Notes: generated from the sequence alone by a model not told the origin. Counted from the stretch's first letter, positions 46,115-55,663 are shown. The stretch is 64,000 nt of DNA from Planctomycetales bacterium (GCA_028285345.1 JANQPT010000029.1:1-64000); one strand, 5' to 3'. Translations and numbers: made by a program.

Positions 46115-46417
46115 GTGCCCGAAACAGTCAGCCGTTTCGCCTTTCAACTGCCCGACGATAGAAATCTCGAAAAAAATCTTTCACGGGTGTCACAACCCCA
46201 TTTGCCGCACGTACGAGAGTTGTACGGTATCACGCCTCCAAACGATCAACACCACGGGAGAATTGCAAGTTCCGTTGAGACCAGCATTTGCGAAACTTGT
46301 AATGCAGTGGTTGTCTTAACGACGGGAGTGAGGGGCGGTCAGTTCGAATTCCAATATCGAGCAGGTGTGCTTTGCCAGAATCCGGATGAGAAATCACCGC
46401 AAGTGGAATTCTCCTAA
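46115..46417 (+). CDS. Doubtful 100-aa ORF
   Basis: A GTG-started frame of 100 codons contains CETC and no recognisable domain or signal peptide. Its only support is a strong terminator 14 bp after the stop and a weak AGGTCAACA before the start. Kept because nothing else explains the terminator. From 46463 to 46772 I see no gene. Confidence 0.22.
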   Translation: MPETVSRFAFQLPDDRNLEKNLSRVSQPHLPHVRELYGITPPNDQHHGRIASSVETSICETCNAVVVLTTGVRGGQFEFQYRAGVLCQNPDEKSPQVEFS

Positions 46418-46430
46418 CATTGAATTATTG

Positions 46431-46462
46431 AAGGGGGGGGAGGGGCAGGCCCCCCCTTTTTA
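46431..46462 (+). terminator. G/C hairpin with T tract
   Basis: AAGGGGGGGG...CCCCCCCTTTTTAA forms a 7-8 bp all-G:C stem, with AA/TT extending it, followed by T5. It would end a plus-strand transcript coming from the 45.3-46.4 kb region. Confidence 0.75.
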
Positions 46463-46772
46463 ATGCGCCTCCCAAGCGCTCGATTCAATTCCACAGTGAC
46501 CCCGTGCCACGCTGTGTAGCGTCTTCGTCGAATAGGACGGTTCGCGCTAAACATTTGTGAAAACTCGTGGCGACCTTCGTTCGCCGCGGAGAGGGGATCT
46601 GTTGCCCAGTTTGTAGGCTGAATTGAGACCGCGGCAAGACTGGGTCAGACGAACCGGCCGCTTTTGCATTCTCCGCACACGTCGGCCATACTAATTTCAG
46701 TAACGTGCGTTCGCTACCGGACTCAATAGCTGCCGAGCTAATCACCTCTTCACTCCCAATCGGGCGGTTCCG

Positions 46773-47399
46773 ATGGCTTCCAAGATTAAGATTCCGGTCG
46801 ATGCCCACATGCTGACTCTTCTTGTCAGCGAACACAAGATTGAAGAATACTTCATTAAGGCGGGCCCCGGGCAAGCACGCCGACGACGGCGCGTCAAGGT
46901 ACAGATCGAGGTGCCGCCTGAAATCGATACCAAGCGGCTCCGGCAGGGGTTTAGCGTTGCGAATGAGATATGGAAACCGGCCGACATCAGCTTTCAACTG
47001 CGTCAAATCAAGCCGGCACAAATGACCGCCCCACTCAACAAGAAAACTCTCGACAAAGCCCAAGTCCACGACGTTGCGAGAAAGTTTCCCGCGAAGAAGG
47101 GCGTCAGCTTGGTCGTCATCGACAAATTTACAGAAAAGTCACTTGGCGGCCGATCTATCCAAGAGAAGGCGTTTTGCGTCGTTGACACGAGCGGCCATCC
47201 GGCGTTTGGAGGTCATTTGGCTCACGAATTTGGCCACTTGCTTTCGCTCGACCACCTGGAAAAAGGGCACAAGCTCAAGGGCTGGAAGAAGCTGATCAAC
47301 TACAATCTGATGTATGAAGGCGCGCGGGCGGGGACCGAACTGGCTCCCGAGCAGATCATCCAGGCTCGTGCATCCAATCTCGCTCAGCGGCCATCCTGA
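46773..47399 (+). CDS. Metzincin-like zinc metalloprotease
   Basis: The 208-aa protein has the extended zinc motif HEFGHLLSLDHLEKGH (about 149-164), that is HExxHxxxxxH, followed by a Met-turn-like NYNLMYEG (about 174-181). This places it among metzincins (matrixin/reprolysin-like). No signal peptide is seen. The N-terminal half has a basic patch (QARRRRRVKVQIE) and a strand helix pattern usual for the upper subdomain. Cytoplasmic location would be unusual for a metzincin, so export by other means or a longer precursor is possible. No obvious inhibitor gene next to it. Confidence 0.75.
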   Translation: MASKIKIPVDAHMLTLLVSEHKIEEYFIKAGPGQARRRRRVKVQIEVPPEIDTKRLRQGFSVANEIWKPADISFQLRQIKPAQMTAPLNKKTLDKAQVHDVARKFPAKKGVSLVVIDKFTEKSLGGRSIQEKAFCVVDTSGHPAFGGHLAHEFGHLLSLDHLEKGHKLKGWKKLINYNLMYEGARAGTELAPEQIIQARASNLAQRPS

Positions 47400-47505
47400 C
47401 CGAAGCGACCAATTGCGACAGATTCTCATTCGGCCGTGCAAATCATTGTGTGCTCAGGGACACGTGCGGCGGCCGACTCATGATAACAGGAAGAAACACC
47501 CGCTC

Positions 47506-48453
47506 ATGCTGGACGTGGGAATTGTCGGACTCGGACCCGCTTGGGAGCCGCGATATCGTTCCGCTTTGCTCCGCCTCAACGATCGCATCCGAGTGCGCGC
47601 CATTTATGATCCGATTCGCGGCCGGGCCGAACAGGCCGCTGCTGAATTCCGGGCAGTCTGCTGCCAAGGCCTGCTTTCGACGATCTCGCTGTCGCGTGTT
47701 CAAGCGATTCTGCTGCTCGATCACGCCTGGTATCGCGATGCTGCGTTGTCGATTTTGATCAATAACAACAAGCCGGCGTTTGTCGCAGATTTCTCCACAT
47801 TTGCGCCTCAGGCACGTTTCGCTGGAGATTCGCTGCGGTCAAATCATACACCGATGTTGATCCCGGCGCTCGAGCTTCGCTACGAACCCGCCATTTGCCG
47901 ATTGAGAGAACTCATGGCGACGCGTCTGGGCGCCGTCACTGAAATCGAGATCGACTTGCCGAGTGACACCCGCGAACTTCAATCCAATCGCGCGTTAACG
48001 GCCGCGTGCGACCTGTGCGGATACTTGGTCGCGACCCCGCCCACTCATATTCGCCCAATCAAACCAGACTGTGTCGAGGTCAGATTCAAGCAATCGCGAC
48101 GCGTTTCCGAAGCGGCGATTGTGCGGCTCAGACTTCTTGGAAGCGCCGACGGTTCATCGGTCGCACCCGCTGCCAAGCCGAATGCGGATGCTTTGACAAT
48201 CCGCGTGAATTGCCAGCGCGGATCCGCCGTGCTCGCCGCCGACAACACAATCACCTGGACACATGCGGAGTCAACGCGAATCGAATGTCTTGACGAAGAG
48301 CGTTCGGAAACGGAAGTGCTGCTTGATCTATTCTGCCGTCGTATGCACGGTGGACTGATTCCCGTTCCCACGCCTGGGGACGCGGCACGAGCGGCCGCCA
48401 CGGCCGCCGCCATCGAATCGTGCCGCCGGACGGGAGAACCGCATCGGCTCTGA
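47506..48453 (+). CDS. Gfo/Idh/MocA-type oxidoreductase, shortened
   Basis: The 315-aa protein has an N-terminal Rossmann domain (DVGIVGLGPAWEPRYRSALL; VRAIYDPIRGRAEQAAAEFR). A middle region has VQAILLLDHAWYRDAALSIL in the place of the usual A-x-P-N motif, and a C-terminal beta part follows. The conserved EKP motif is replaced by FVADFSTFAP, so the catalytic Lys appears absent and enzyme activity is doubtful. ATG 47506 follows AGGAAG. Convergent with the DUF3124 gene. Possibly a non-catalytic NAD(P)- or sugar-binding member (inference). Confidence 0.7.
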   Translation: MLDVGIVGLGPAWEPRYRSALLRLNDRIRVRAIYDPIRGRAEQAAAEFRAVCCQGLLSTISLSRVQAILLLDHAWYRDAALSILINNNKPAFVADFSTFAPQARFAGDSLRSNHTPMLIPALELRYEPAICRLRELMATRLGAVTEIEIDLPSDTRELQSNRALTAACDLCGYLVATPPTHIRPIKPDCVEVRFKQSRRVSEAAIVRLRLLGSADGSSVAPAAKPNADALTIRVNCQRGSAVLAADNTITWTHAESTRIECLDEERSETEVLLDLFCRRMHGGLIPVPTPGDAARAAATAAAIESCRRTGEPHRL

Positions 48454-48484
48454 AGTGTGGTCGCGTGCAACCGCGCCTTGCTAT

Positions 48485-49123
48485 CTATTGCGGATCCGTC
48501 GCCGGGGTTGCTGTCGCACTCAACTCGATTCCGGATCGGGCAAAACAGACGCCGCGGGCCCCGGTCACGCCCACCATGACCGCTTCGACCAGCGGCTTTT
48601 GCGCCGCGGCGTCCGCGACCCAGTCGACGAGAAAATTCGCCCCCGACCCACCCCGGCTGTCGCGTTGCTCGACCAGAAAATCGATCGTCTGCAGCGGAGC
48701 CAGTTTGATCATACCATCGAGATAATTCTTAACCGGTTTTCCATCGGTATTGAAGTACTCGACAGACTTGATGTAAACGGGCCGCTCGCGATCGACGTTG
48801 CGGATGCTGAGCGTCGTCTCCAACAAACACGGAGACCCGCCGTTCAAGTAGATATGCGAATAGACCGGCACGTACACCGTATGCGTCGCGGCATCAGGTC
48901 CGAAGACGACGTCGTCGGCGCGATAGTCGTCCAAATTCGGCGGCTGGTAGATGCGCGGCGGCGCCGATTGCAACCGGTCTTCCATTTCGCCGATCCGGCC
49001 CTCCAAATAGATGGCGACACCGACCATCACCAATAGCAACAATATGAAAACTACCAGAAACCGGCGGAGCCCGTCTTGCCAAACCCACTGGAGCCAGTTC
49101 GGACGCCCCTCCTGACCATTCAT
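48485..49123 (-). CDS. DUF3124 membrane-anchored protein
   Basis: The 212-aa protein has one N-terminal membrane helix (about 21-43). The DUF3124 domain follows: VYVPVYSHIYLNGGSPCLLE, TLSIRNVDRERPVYIKSVEY and GGSGANFLVDWVADA, then PLVEAVMVGVTGARGVCF. The function of DUF3124 is unknown; homologues are extracytoplasmic. AGGAGA lies 9 nt before ATG 49123; a GTG three codons upstream is directly against the Shine-Dalgarno site and less likely. Confidence 0.88.
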   Translation of the reverse strand: MNGQEGRPNWLQWVWQDGLRRFLVVFILLLLVMVGVAIYLEGRIGEMEDRLQSAPPRIYQPPNLDDYRADDVVFGPDAATHTVYVPVYSHIYLNGGSPCLLETTLSIRNVDRERPVYIKSVEYFNTDGKPVKNYLDGMIKLAPLQTIDFLVEQRDSRGGSGANFLVDWVADAAAQKPLVEAVMVGVTGARGVCFARSGIELSATATPATDPQ

Positions 49124-49349
49124 ACGAATCACTCTCCTGAAGACGCGGAGTCAATGTGATTGCTCTCGACGCCAACATCTCTTCGCCAAAGATCAATTCT
49201 CGGCATGGCCGTCGACAACCGAAATACTACATGCAAGGTTTCAACAGTACAATTCAACCCCAAATTCAGAAGAATCGATCGATCTTTGTAATGACGCAAT
49301 GCTGTTCACTCCGGACTCCTTGACGCGCGAGTCGCCATATCGTTGCGAA

Positions 49350-49775
49350 TTAACCAAACTCCGCCTGAAGTGTCAGCACCAGCCGCCGCGATGACGCGTG
49401 GTTTCGATGTTCACAGAGGTAGATCCCCTGCCAGGTTCCCAAAGCAAGCCGTCCGTCGCTAACGGGAATCGTAATTGAATTGCCCAGCAGCGACGCCTTG
49501 ACATGTGCGGGCATGTCGTCAGGACCTTCGCATGTATGCACATACGGCCATGCTTCAGGGGCGATCCTGTTAAATGCCATCTCCAAGTCGACTGGCACAT
49601 CCGGATCCGCGTTCTCATTGATCGAAATCGAGGCGGAGGTATGCTGAATGAAAATATGCAGTAAGCCGACCCGCGCCTCGGCCAAATTCTTGATTGCATT
49701 CACTACGTCCTGCGTAATCAAGTGAAATCCGCGGCGATGCGGCGGCAGGCTCAAGTGATACTGCTGGATTTCCAT
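49350..49775 (-). CDS. YjbQ family (UPF0047) protein
   Basis: The 141-aa protein matches UPF0047/YjbQ. Motifs are FIQHTSASISINENADPDVP (about 43-62) and HVKASLLGNSITIPVSDGRL (about 90-109), ending LGTWQGIYLCEHRNH with the conserved metal-binding His residues. E. coli YjbQ has weak thiamine-phosphate synthase activity and the family is often annotated that way; the true role is unsettled. It is a small cytoplasmic trimer in known structures. No operon partners. Confidence 0.92.
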   Translation of the reverse strand: MEIQQYHLSLPPHRRGFHLITQDVVNAIKNLAEARVGLLHIFIQHTSASISINENADPDVPVDLEMAFNRIAPEAWPYVHTCEGPDDMPAHVKASLLGNSITIPVSDGRLALGTWQGIYLCEHRNHASSRRLVLTLQAEFG

Positions 49776-49910
49776 AACGGGATTCCTGAATCGAGACGAA
49801 CATCCTCAGCGTGATTAGTCACGGACGTCGATCTTAGCGAATTCGGCGACGTCTGGCGCGTCGCAGCGGCGACACCGAGACGACTCACGAGACTCTCAGG
49901 AGATTGAGAC

Positions 49911-50411
49911 ATGAACGACGCCGACCGATGGATCGAAGCTTTACAGTTGCAGCCACACCCCGAGGGTGGGTGGTTTCGTGAGTCCTACCGCTCCTCGGAA
50001 CTCATTTCCCGCGCGGCATTGCCCGCCCGATTCTCCGGAGATCGCTGCTTTTCGACGGCGATCTACTTTCTGCTGAAAGCTGGCGAGTTCTCGGCACTGC
50101 ACCGGATTAAACAGGACGAAGTTTGGCACTTCTACGATGGCGACCTGTTGACCATCGAAGTCATCGATCCCGCAGGGAATCACTCTTCGATTCAGCTGGG
50201 GCAAGATTTCGCGGCCGGCCATACGCTACAGGCGGTCGTCGAGGGAGGCTGCCTTTTCGGTGCGTCGTTGGCCGGTGGCGGCTCATACGCGCTCGTCGGT
50301 TGCACCGTGGCGCCGGGGTTTGATTTTGCGGATTTTGAGTTGCCGAAACGCGCGGAACTGCTCGAACAGTTTCCCGAACAGCGCGAGATCATTGAAAAGC
50401 TGACCAATTGA
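49911..50411 (+). CDS. Cupin, DUF985 family
   Basis: The 166-aa single-domain cupin has motifs HPEGGWFRESYRS (about 17-29), TAIYFLLKAGEFSALHRIKQ (about 49-68), DEVWHFYDGD and the closing LVGCTVAPGFDFADFELP. This matches DUF985 (yeast YML079w-like). The beta-barrel pocket probably binds a small nucleotide or sugar-like ligand; no enzyme activity is established for the family. AGGAG lies 8 nt before the ATG. Confidence 0.9.
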   Translation: MNDADRWIEALQLQPHPEGGWFRESYRSSELISRAALPARFSGDRCFSTAIYFLLKAGEFSALHRIKQDEVWHFYDGDLLTIEVIDPAGNHSSIQLGQDFAAGHTLQAVVEGGCLFGASLAGGGSYALVGCTVAPGFDFADFELPKRAELLEQFPEQREIIEKLTN

Positions 50412-50693
50412 GACGAAACGCCTGTGCGGATTTCAGAGGCGGCCCCACACGCATCCGGGCCTGATGGACTCACAACCGCTACGACCAGTACGCTTGTTGA
50501 CGCGATCGGCGTTGAAACGATCAGCAAGTCCACCGAATGCGATGTTTCGGCCTAAATTTGATCTAACGTACTCCCTCGCGAATGAGGCGCAGTGACAAGA
50601 AGTGCTCGGAGGACGGCGCGCATTTGTGACGGCTTTGGTCGTCTCGTTACCTGCCGCTTACCGGGCGGCCCAACCTCCTTCGAGGTCTCGGAC

Positions 50694-51224
50694 ATGTCCC
50701 AGAAGAAACACAATCGCCGCAAACGCTACTTCGTCGATTCCGAAGTTCAGCCCGCACTGATGAGACAGTGCGCCATTCATTGGGGCTTGTTTGGGCTCGC
50801 CGCATTTATCCTTCTATTCTTAACGCAATGGTTGGTCACGCCCGAAAAGCATTCCTTTGCCTGGCACGTCACCGGACTATGGACCCGCTACGGAATGATT
50901 CTCATGATCTTGCTGGCTCTAATGCCGGTGTTTGTGTTTGACATGTTGAAGCTGACGAACCGTTTTTGCGGCCCGCTTGTCCAATTGCGGCGAGCGATGC
51001 GAGCACTCGCCCGCGGAGAAGACGTGAAACCCGTAAGGTTCCGTAAAGGCGATTACTGGACCGAGTTGGCCGATGAGTTCAACGCAATGCTCAAACAGAT
51101 CCAGCAGCAACAGTCGTCGCCGTCGCACCGTTTGGAGGACGTATTGCCGCCTGAATGCGGTCAGGATCAAGCCGACGAGAATTCGCAGCCTGAGGAAAAG
51201 GAATTGGCCGCAGCCGACCACTGA
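50694..51224 (+). CDS. Two-helix membrane protein with a HAMP domain
   Basis: The 176-aa protein has membrane helices near 28-48 and 64-86. A HAMP linker follows (about 87-135: GPLVQLRRAMRALARGEDVK, then WTELADEFNAMLKQI), and a disordered acidic tail ends the protein. The sensor-like half is present but there is no kinase, cyclase or MCP output domain. GAGG precedes ATG 50694. It could be an accessory subunit that joins another signalling protein, or a truncated sensor. Confidence 0.75.
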   Translation: MSQKKHNRRKRYFVDSEVQPALMRQCAIHWGLFGLAAFILLFLTQWLVTPEKHSFAWHVTGLWTRYGMILMILLALMPVFVFDMLKLTNRFCGPLVQLRRAMRALARGEDVKPVRFRKGDYWTELADEFNAMLKQIQQQQSSPSHRLEDVLPPECGQDQADENSQPEEKELAAADH

Positions 51225-51296
51225 TAAACGGGGTACAGCGAATCCTGACCGCGCGTTCCCCCGACCACACATCGGTCTCGCGTTTCTGCGCTCTGT

Positions 51297-51444
51297 TTGG
51301 GAACGCACTCTTGCGAAGCTTTGCTTCGCCGTCGCTGCAGCAGAACGTCACAACTCTGATGATCGCTCCAGAACTGACTCGAAGCGCAGCTCTGGAATAT
51401 TCGGCTCCCAAACAAGGTTCTGGGAACCAGGTAGCGATCATCGG
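51297..51444. repeat. Intergenic repeat family E, copy 2
   Basis: TTGGGAACGCACTCTTGCGAAG and the hairpin GCGAAGCTTTGCTTCGC (about 51313-51329) match the element at 11181-11213. A reverse copy of the outer motif (GGCTCCCAAACAAGG) and GTTCTGGGAACC near 51411-51440 close the element. Confidence 0.6.
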
Positions 51445-51461
51445 GTCGTGAACGTCGACCG

Positions 51462-52991
51462 CTAATCGTATCCCTGCATATCCTGCATCCGCAGCAGAAT
51501 CAGGCTGCTGATTCCGACGCTGAATTTGCGCGGGCCGATCGTGCGCAATTTGGGCGAGGCTCCGCGTCCTGCGAGTTTAAACGTATGCGTGCCTTGCTCG
51601 AGATCATGCAAATCAAAGACATACTCGCGCCAATCGGCCCCTTTGCTGTTCATATCGAGCACCGGGCCTAATGGCTTGGAATCCAAGAACGGCTGATAGC
51701 GGGATCCCAACACGGAATCGACCAATATCGCGGAAATCCGATAACGGCCAGGCTCGGTGATTTCAAAATCAAATTCGATTTCTCCGTCCGGAGTTTCGGG
51801 CTGAAACATGATTCCGGCCACGGATTTCTCGATCTTGTCCGGCTTGGCCCGATGAGTTAACGAGGGAGCAAGCAAGATCCGATAGGGAGCAATTCGCTTC
51901 TCATCTGCCGGCAACGGCTTATCCCACGTCGCAACCGGCGTTTGATACCAAAACGCAACCGAACTGATCCAATCCTCGCGCTCGCCCGAACTGGACAGAC
52001 TTTTTCCAGTGGCTTCCGAATAAACGCTTCCGCGATGCTCGATCGACGCCTTGAGCGACTTTGAAAACCGGATGGGATCATTCAGGTGCCAACGGTACGC
52101 CGTGACACGATCCCCCGGCATCACGCCTTCGAAAAGGCTCACTCCGTGAAATGGGCCGGCAAATTCCCGAAATCCCCACGCATCACCGAAATAATCTTCA
52201 GTCCCCGTGCCTTGGATCGAGGGAATCTTTTCGCCGTCGATGAAGAACCGGTCATCCCCCTCACCGAACCAGCCCATCTTGACTTGATGAGCGGAATAGA
52301 CGGTCCCGACATAGTGGCCACGGCCGGTCGTCTCCAGCAGCACGTGGTCGCCTGGCTTGGCGGGAAATTGTTGACGATAGCGCGCGTGGAAGTACAGTGT
52401 TGTTTCCGGTAACTCATCAAGTTGTTCCCAATCGAGATAATAATAAAATGCCACCGGTCCGAAGTTCATGTTCTCGTTGGTCACCGTAACTCTGGCATGT
52501 TTGCGAAACGGCATCCGCCAAAAACAATTGCGGGAACGCCCCAGGGAGGAAACGCCGACCGGGACCGATTGAAAATCTGCTGAGGCGCCATGTCCGACTC
52601 CGAAAAAATCACCCAGCGGTGATTCCACACTCGGATGTTTTGCTCCGTCCCAATAAATCCGCAACACGAGTGACCGTCCCGAAAACGGGTTCAGTGAGGC
52701 CATCGTGTTCCAAAAATGTGTGATGACTCCGGGACCATCCAGATCAGCCAACACCAGAGTTTGCCCTGGCAGAATCGTTTTCGAGTCGCCGTTTCCGTGA
52801 AGATCGGCATCTGTGCTGGAGACTCGCCGCGTGCGCCCGGATTGGCTTTGCGTCACTCGCACCAACAAATCCGATCGATGGCCGCTCGGCGGCTGACCCC
52901 ATGCGATTGGGCTGCCTATGCTGAGGAAGATCAAAGTCAACACGCTGAATCGAATCATGAAACAAAACAATGCGCCGTAGCGAACTCCCAT
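51462..52991 (-). CDS. Secreted GH172 (DUF2961) glycoside-hydrolase family protein
   Basis: The 509-aa protein has a signal peptide (MIRFSVLTLIFLSIGSPIAW after 11 residues). The DUF2961 core shows LADLDGPGVITHFWNTMAS (about 91-109), LRIYWDGAKHPSVESPLGDF (about 118-137) and IQGTGTEDYFGDAWGF (about 266-281) with the acidic catalytic pair. GH172 enzymes act on fructose dianhydrides and D-arabinan; the substrate here is unknown. A C-terminal carbohydrate-binding-like beta domain follows. ATG 52991 is preceded by AGGTGG. The frame is open a further 400 codons upstream, antisense to the radical SAM gene, and that extension was rejected. Confidence 0.85.
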   Translation of the reverse strand: MGVRYGALFCFMIRFSVLTLIFLSIGSPIAWGQPPSGHRSDLLVRVTQSQSGRTRRVSSTDADLHGNGDSKTILPGQTLVLADLDGPGVITHFWNTMASLNPFSGRSLVLRIYWDGAKHPSVESPLGDFFGVGHGASADFQSVPVGVSSLGRSRNCFWRMPFRKHARVTVTNENMNFGPVAFYYYLDWEQLDELPETTLYFHARYRQQFPAKPGDHVLLETTGRGHYVGTVYSAHQVKMGWFGEGDDRFFIDGEKIPSIQGTGTEDYFGDAWGFREFAGPFHGVSLFEGVMPGDRVTAYRWHLNDPIRFSKSLKASIEHRGSVYSEATGKSLSSSGEREDWISSVAFWYQTPVATWDKPLPADEKRIAPYRILLAPSLTHRAKPDKIEKSVAGIMFQPETPDGEIEFDFEITEPGRYRISAILVDSVLGSRYQPFLDSKPLGPVLDMNSKGADWREYVFDLHDLEQGTHTFKLAGRGASPKLRTIGPRKFSVGISSLILLRMQDMQGYD

Positions 52992-53243
52992 CTTCTCCAC
53001 CTGCTCGAAAGAATTGTTATGAGGACCGTTGAGAGACACAGCAAATCTTTTTTGACTGCGACCTGCCAAATAGCCATTCTGAACGCATTTGCGACGACAA
53101 ACCAGTGTTCCGAGGAATTTGGAAATTGTACGTTCGATGCATGCGCGGTCGAGATTTGCACCGAGACGTGCTAGAATCGAGCGGCCGCTGGTATCTAAAA
53201 TCGGTGAGATGCCGACGACTTCTCCACTGCGAGGATTTGCTTC

Positions 53244-54497
53244 ATGTATTTGCGGATGGCCAAGCGCGCCCTGCTGGAGACCGACAAACGACTGCTCTGG
53301 AAGCTCATGTACAACATGGGCTTCAAGGGCCTGCGGAGCGTCTACAAGTTCAAACAGCGGCTCAAACGCGGCGAGTATTTTCCGCCGTTTCTGTATATCT
53401 CGATCATCAACAGCTGCAACCTCCGCTGCCAAGGCTGCTGGGTCGATGTCGCGGCCAAACAGCAGACGATCGATTTGCCGGCGATGAACCGTTTGATCAA
53501 CGGCGCCAAAGAAGTCGGCAACAGCTTTTTCGGCATCGTGGGCGGCGAGCCGTTTATGCATCCCGAGCTGTTTGAAATCCTCGAGCAGCACCCCGACTGC
53601 TACTTCCAGATTTTCACCAACGGGCAGTTCATCACCGACGAAAAAGCGAAGCGGCTCCGCAAATTGGGCAATGTGACGCCGCTGATCAGCGTCGAAGGGA
53701 CGGAGATCGTCAGCGATGAACGCCGCGGCCGCAAAGACGTGCTCAACAAAACGATGGAGGGCATCCACAACTGCATCAACAACAAGCTGCTCACCGGCGT
53801 CTGCACCAGCGTCTGTCAGACGAATATTGACGATTTGGTCACAGAGGCGTGGGTCGACCGGCTGATTGAACTGGGTGTGATGTACATGTGGTATCACGTC
53901 TATCGCCCGATGGGCCCCGACCCGCAGCCGCACATGTCGCTCACACCAGAGCAGCAGATGCGGATCCGCAAGTTCGTCGTGGAAACGCGGGCCACCAAGC
54001 CGATCGGCGTGATCGACGCCTACTATGACGGCGAAGGCCGCGCTCTCTGCCCCGCGGCGACCGGCATCAGCCACCACATCAACCCCTGGGGTGACATCGA
54101 ACCCTGCCCGATTGTGCAGTTTTCCAAAGAGTCGATCCACGACGAACGGCACATTCGCGACGTGTTTCGGGATTCGGAGTTCCTGCAAGATTTCCGCCAA
54201 CTGGCCGCCTCAACGACCCGGGGCTGCATCGTCCTGGAACGCCCGGATTTACTGGAGGAATTGGTCGTCCTACACGGCGCCAAAGACGCCACGGTCCGCC
54301 AATCCGCCCGCGCCGAATTGCAGGCGATGGAAAACCGCACGTCGCAATTCAACCCGTCTGCAGAAATTCCTGAAAAGAGCTGGGCCTACCGGCTGGTCAA
54401 ACGCTTCTGCTTCAACGATTTCGGCGCCTACGACAACCCAGTGAATCCGTTGTCGGCGAGAAAGGCAACGTCGGAGAATTTGGTGGCCGCCGATTAG
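53244..54497 (+). CDS. Radical SAM protein
   Basis: The 417-aa protein has the CxxxCxxC cluster motif (INSCNLRCQGCWVD, about 56-69) that binds 4Fe-4S and S-adenosylmethionine. The SAM-binding GGEP follows (GIVGGEPFMHPE, about 95). Later Cys residues in RALCPAATG and IEPCPIVQF, with RGCIV, resemble a shortened SPASM-type second cluster site. It may modify a peptide or small molecule. It is conserved among planctomycetes, where its substrate is unknown. GAGGA lies before ATG 53244. Divergent from the GH172 gene. Confidence 0.9.
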   Translation: MYLRMAKRALLETDKRLLWKLMYNMGFKGLRSVYKFKQRLKRGEYFPPFLYISIINSCNLRCQGCWVDVAAKQQTIDLPAMNRLINGAKEVGNSFFGIVGGEPFMHPELFEILEQHPDCYFQIFTNGQFITDEKAKRLRKLGNVTPLISVEGTEIVSDERRGRKDVLNKTMEGIHNCINNKLLTGVCTSVCQTNIDDLVTEAWVDRLIELGVMYMWYHVYRPMGPDPQPHMSLTPEQQMRIRKFVVETRATKPIGVIDAYYDGEGRALCPAATGISHHINPWGDIEPCPIVQFSKESIHDERHIRDVFRDSEFLQDFRQLAASTTRGCIVLERPDLLEELVVLHGAKDATVRQSARAELQAMENRTSQFNPSAEIPEKSWAYRLVKRFCFNDFGAYDNPVNPLSARKATSENLVAAD

Positions 54498-54509
54498 CTG
54501 CCGACGTCA

Positions 54510-54608
54510 CCGGCGAGCGGCACGCGTAAGCGTGCCGGTATCATCGCCCGAGAATTACGAGTCACCTTTGGGGAAGAAACCGGCAAACTGACGCATGCCG
54601 CTCGCCGG
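54510..54608. repeat. Repeat family B, copy 3
   Basis: Outer arms CCGGCGAG (54510) and CTCGCCGG (54601) are perfect. The longer arms GGCGAGCGGCACGCGTAAGC and CTGACGCATGCCGCTCGCC match with a few mismatches. The left arm also folds on itself (GGCACGCGTAAGCGTGCC). Located 12 bp after the radical SAM stop. Confidence 0.8.
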
Positions 54609-54731
54609 CAGATTCACGCACAAAGTTGTCTGCCAGGCTGCCGCCCAACGCAGAGAGGAGATTCGCGGCCAATATTCCGCCGACATCCAACCAACCCTAA
54701 AGCCTCACCCCTAACGCCTCAAGCCTAATCA

Positions 54732-55373
54732 ATGTGGCCTGACTCGGAACAAACTCAAGAATTGCTCGCCGACGCCAAGCAAGGTGATTCCGCGGCTGTC
54801 GATCAATTGATGGAGCGGCATCGCGCAGCGCTCCGGCAGATGATTCGCCTGCGGCTCGATCAAAAGGTGGCCCAGCGGGTTGATGCCAGCGACGTTGTGC
54901 AGGAGGTCCTGCTGGAAGCACACAAGCGGCTCTCGCGATACCTGGACGACCCGCAAATGCCGTTTCATCTCTGGTTGCGCCATCTGGCCAAGGATCACAT
55001 GATCGACGCGCATCGCAAACACCGCGTCGCGGAGCGGCGAAGTGTCGACCGTGAACAAGCGATGCATCGCCCGGGACGCAGCGGCCAATCGAGCCTCGAT
55101 TTGGCGGCGCATCTAAAAGACCTGGAATTGACCCCCGCCGCAGCGGCGATCCGCCGCGAGTTTCAGGAGCGGTTTCTGCTTGCCCTCGACGAATTGGACG
55201 AGGACGATCGTGAAATCCTGCTGATGCGGCACATCGAACAGCTCACCAATAGCGAGGTCGCTCAAGCACTGGAAATCAGCCAGCCTGCGGCCGGGATGCG
55301 TTATTTGCGCTCGCTGCGCCGGCTGCGCGACGTACTGGGTGATCCTTCGGTTGCTGACGGGGATCAGAGTTAG
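54732..55373 (+). CDS. ECF-type sigma factor
   Basis: The 213-aa protein has region 2 (LMERHRAALRQMIRLRLDQK; DASDVVQEVLLEAHKRLSRY; FHLWLRHLAKDHMIDAHRKH, about 28-100) and region 4 (DREILLMRHIEQLTNSEVAQ, about 155-175). This is a common planctomycete group in which ECF genes are often near kinase genes. The C-terminal end DPSVADGDQS is repeated with small changes as a free fragment at 58700. No anti-sigma gene is adjacent. Confidence 0.92.
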   Translation: MWPDSEQTQELLADAKQGDSAAVDQLMERHRAALRQMIRLRLDQKVAQRVDASDVVQEVLLEAHKRLSRYLDDPQMPFHLWLRHLAKDHMIDAHRKHRVAERRSVDREQAMHRPGRSGQSSLDLAAHLKDLELTPAAAAIRREFQERFLLALDELDEDDREILLMRHIEQLTNSEVAQALEISQPAAGMRYLRSLRRLRDVLGDPSVADGDQS

Positions 55374-55663
55374 TCGGTTGTTCGCGCCCGGGGGCCATAT
55401 CGGTCACTACGGCCACCTGATCTGCCCCCCAATATCCGAGTCCGTCTGCAATGCATAGATTCTGCATTTTTTAGAGCTAAGAGCATCAAGGAGGCAGCTG
55501 CTCCCTGATCGGTGCACTTCTTCTCTCAAAAATGACCTCTTTTGAAACGTGGCCTTCGCCCGCGTTATAATCGCCCACTCAGCTCGCCTTGACTGTGGAG
55601 TGCCCTGACCGTACTTACGATGTTACTGGGCCCAATACGCAGTCGCTGACAAAGGATAAGTTC

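Noticed and set aside
46485-47069. 194-aa minus-strand ORF overlapping the metzincin
   Set aside because: Overlaps the HExxH gene and shows no domain or start signal.
52992-54200. 400-codon N-terminal extension of the GH172 frame
   Set aside because: It is antisense to the radical SAM gene. A signal peptide and ribosome-binding site mark the start at 52991.
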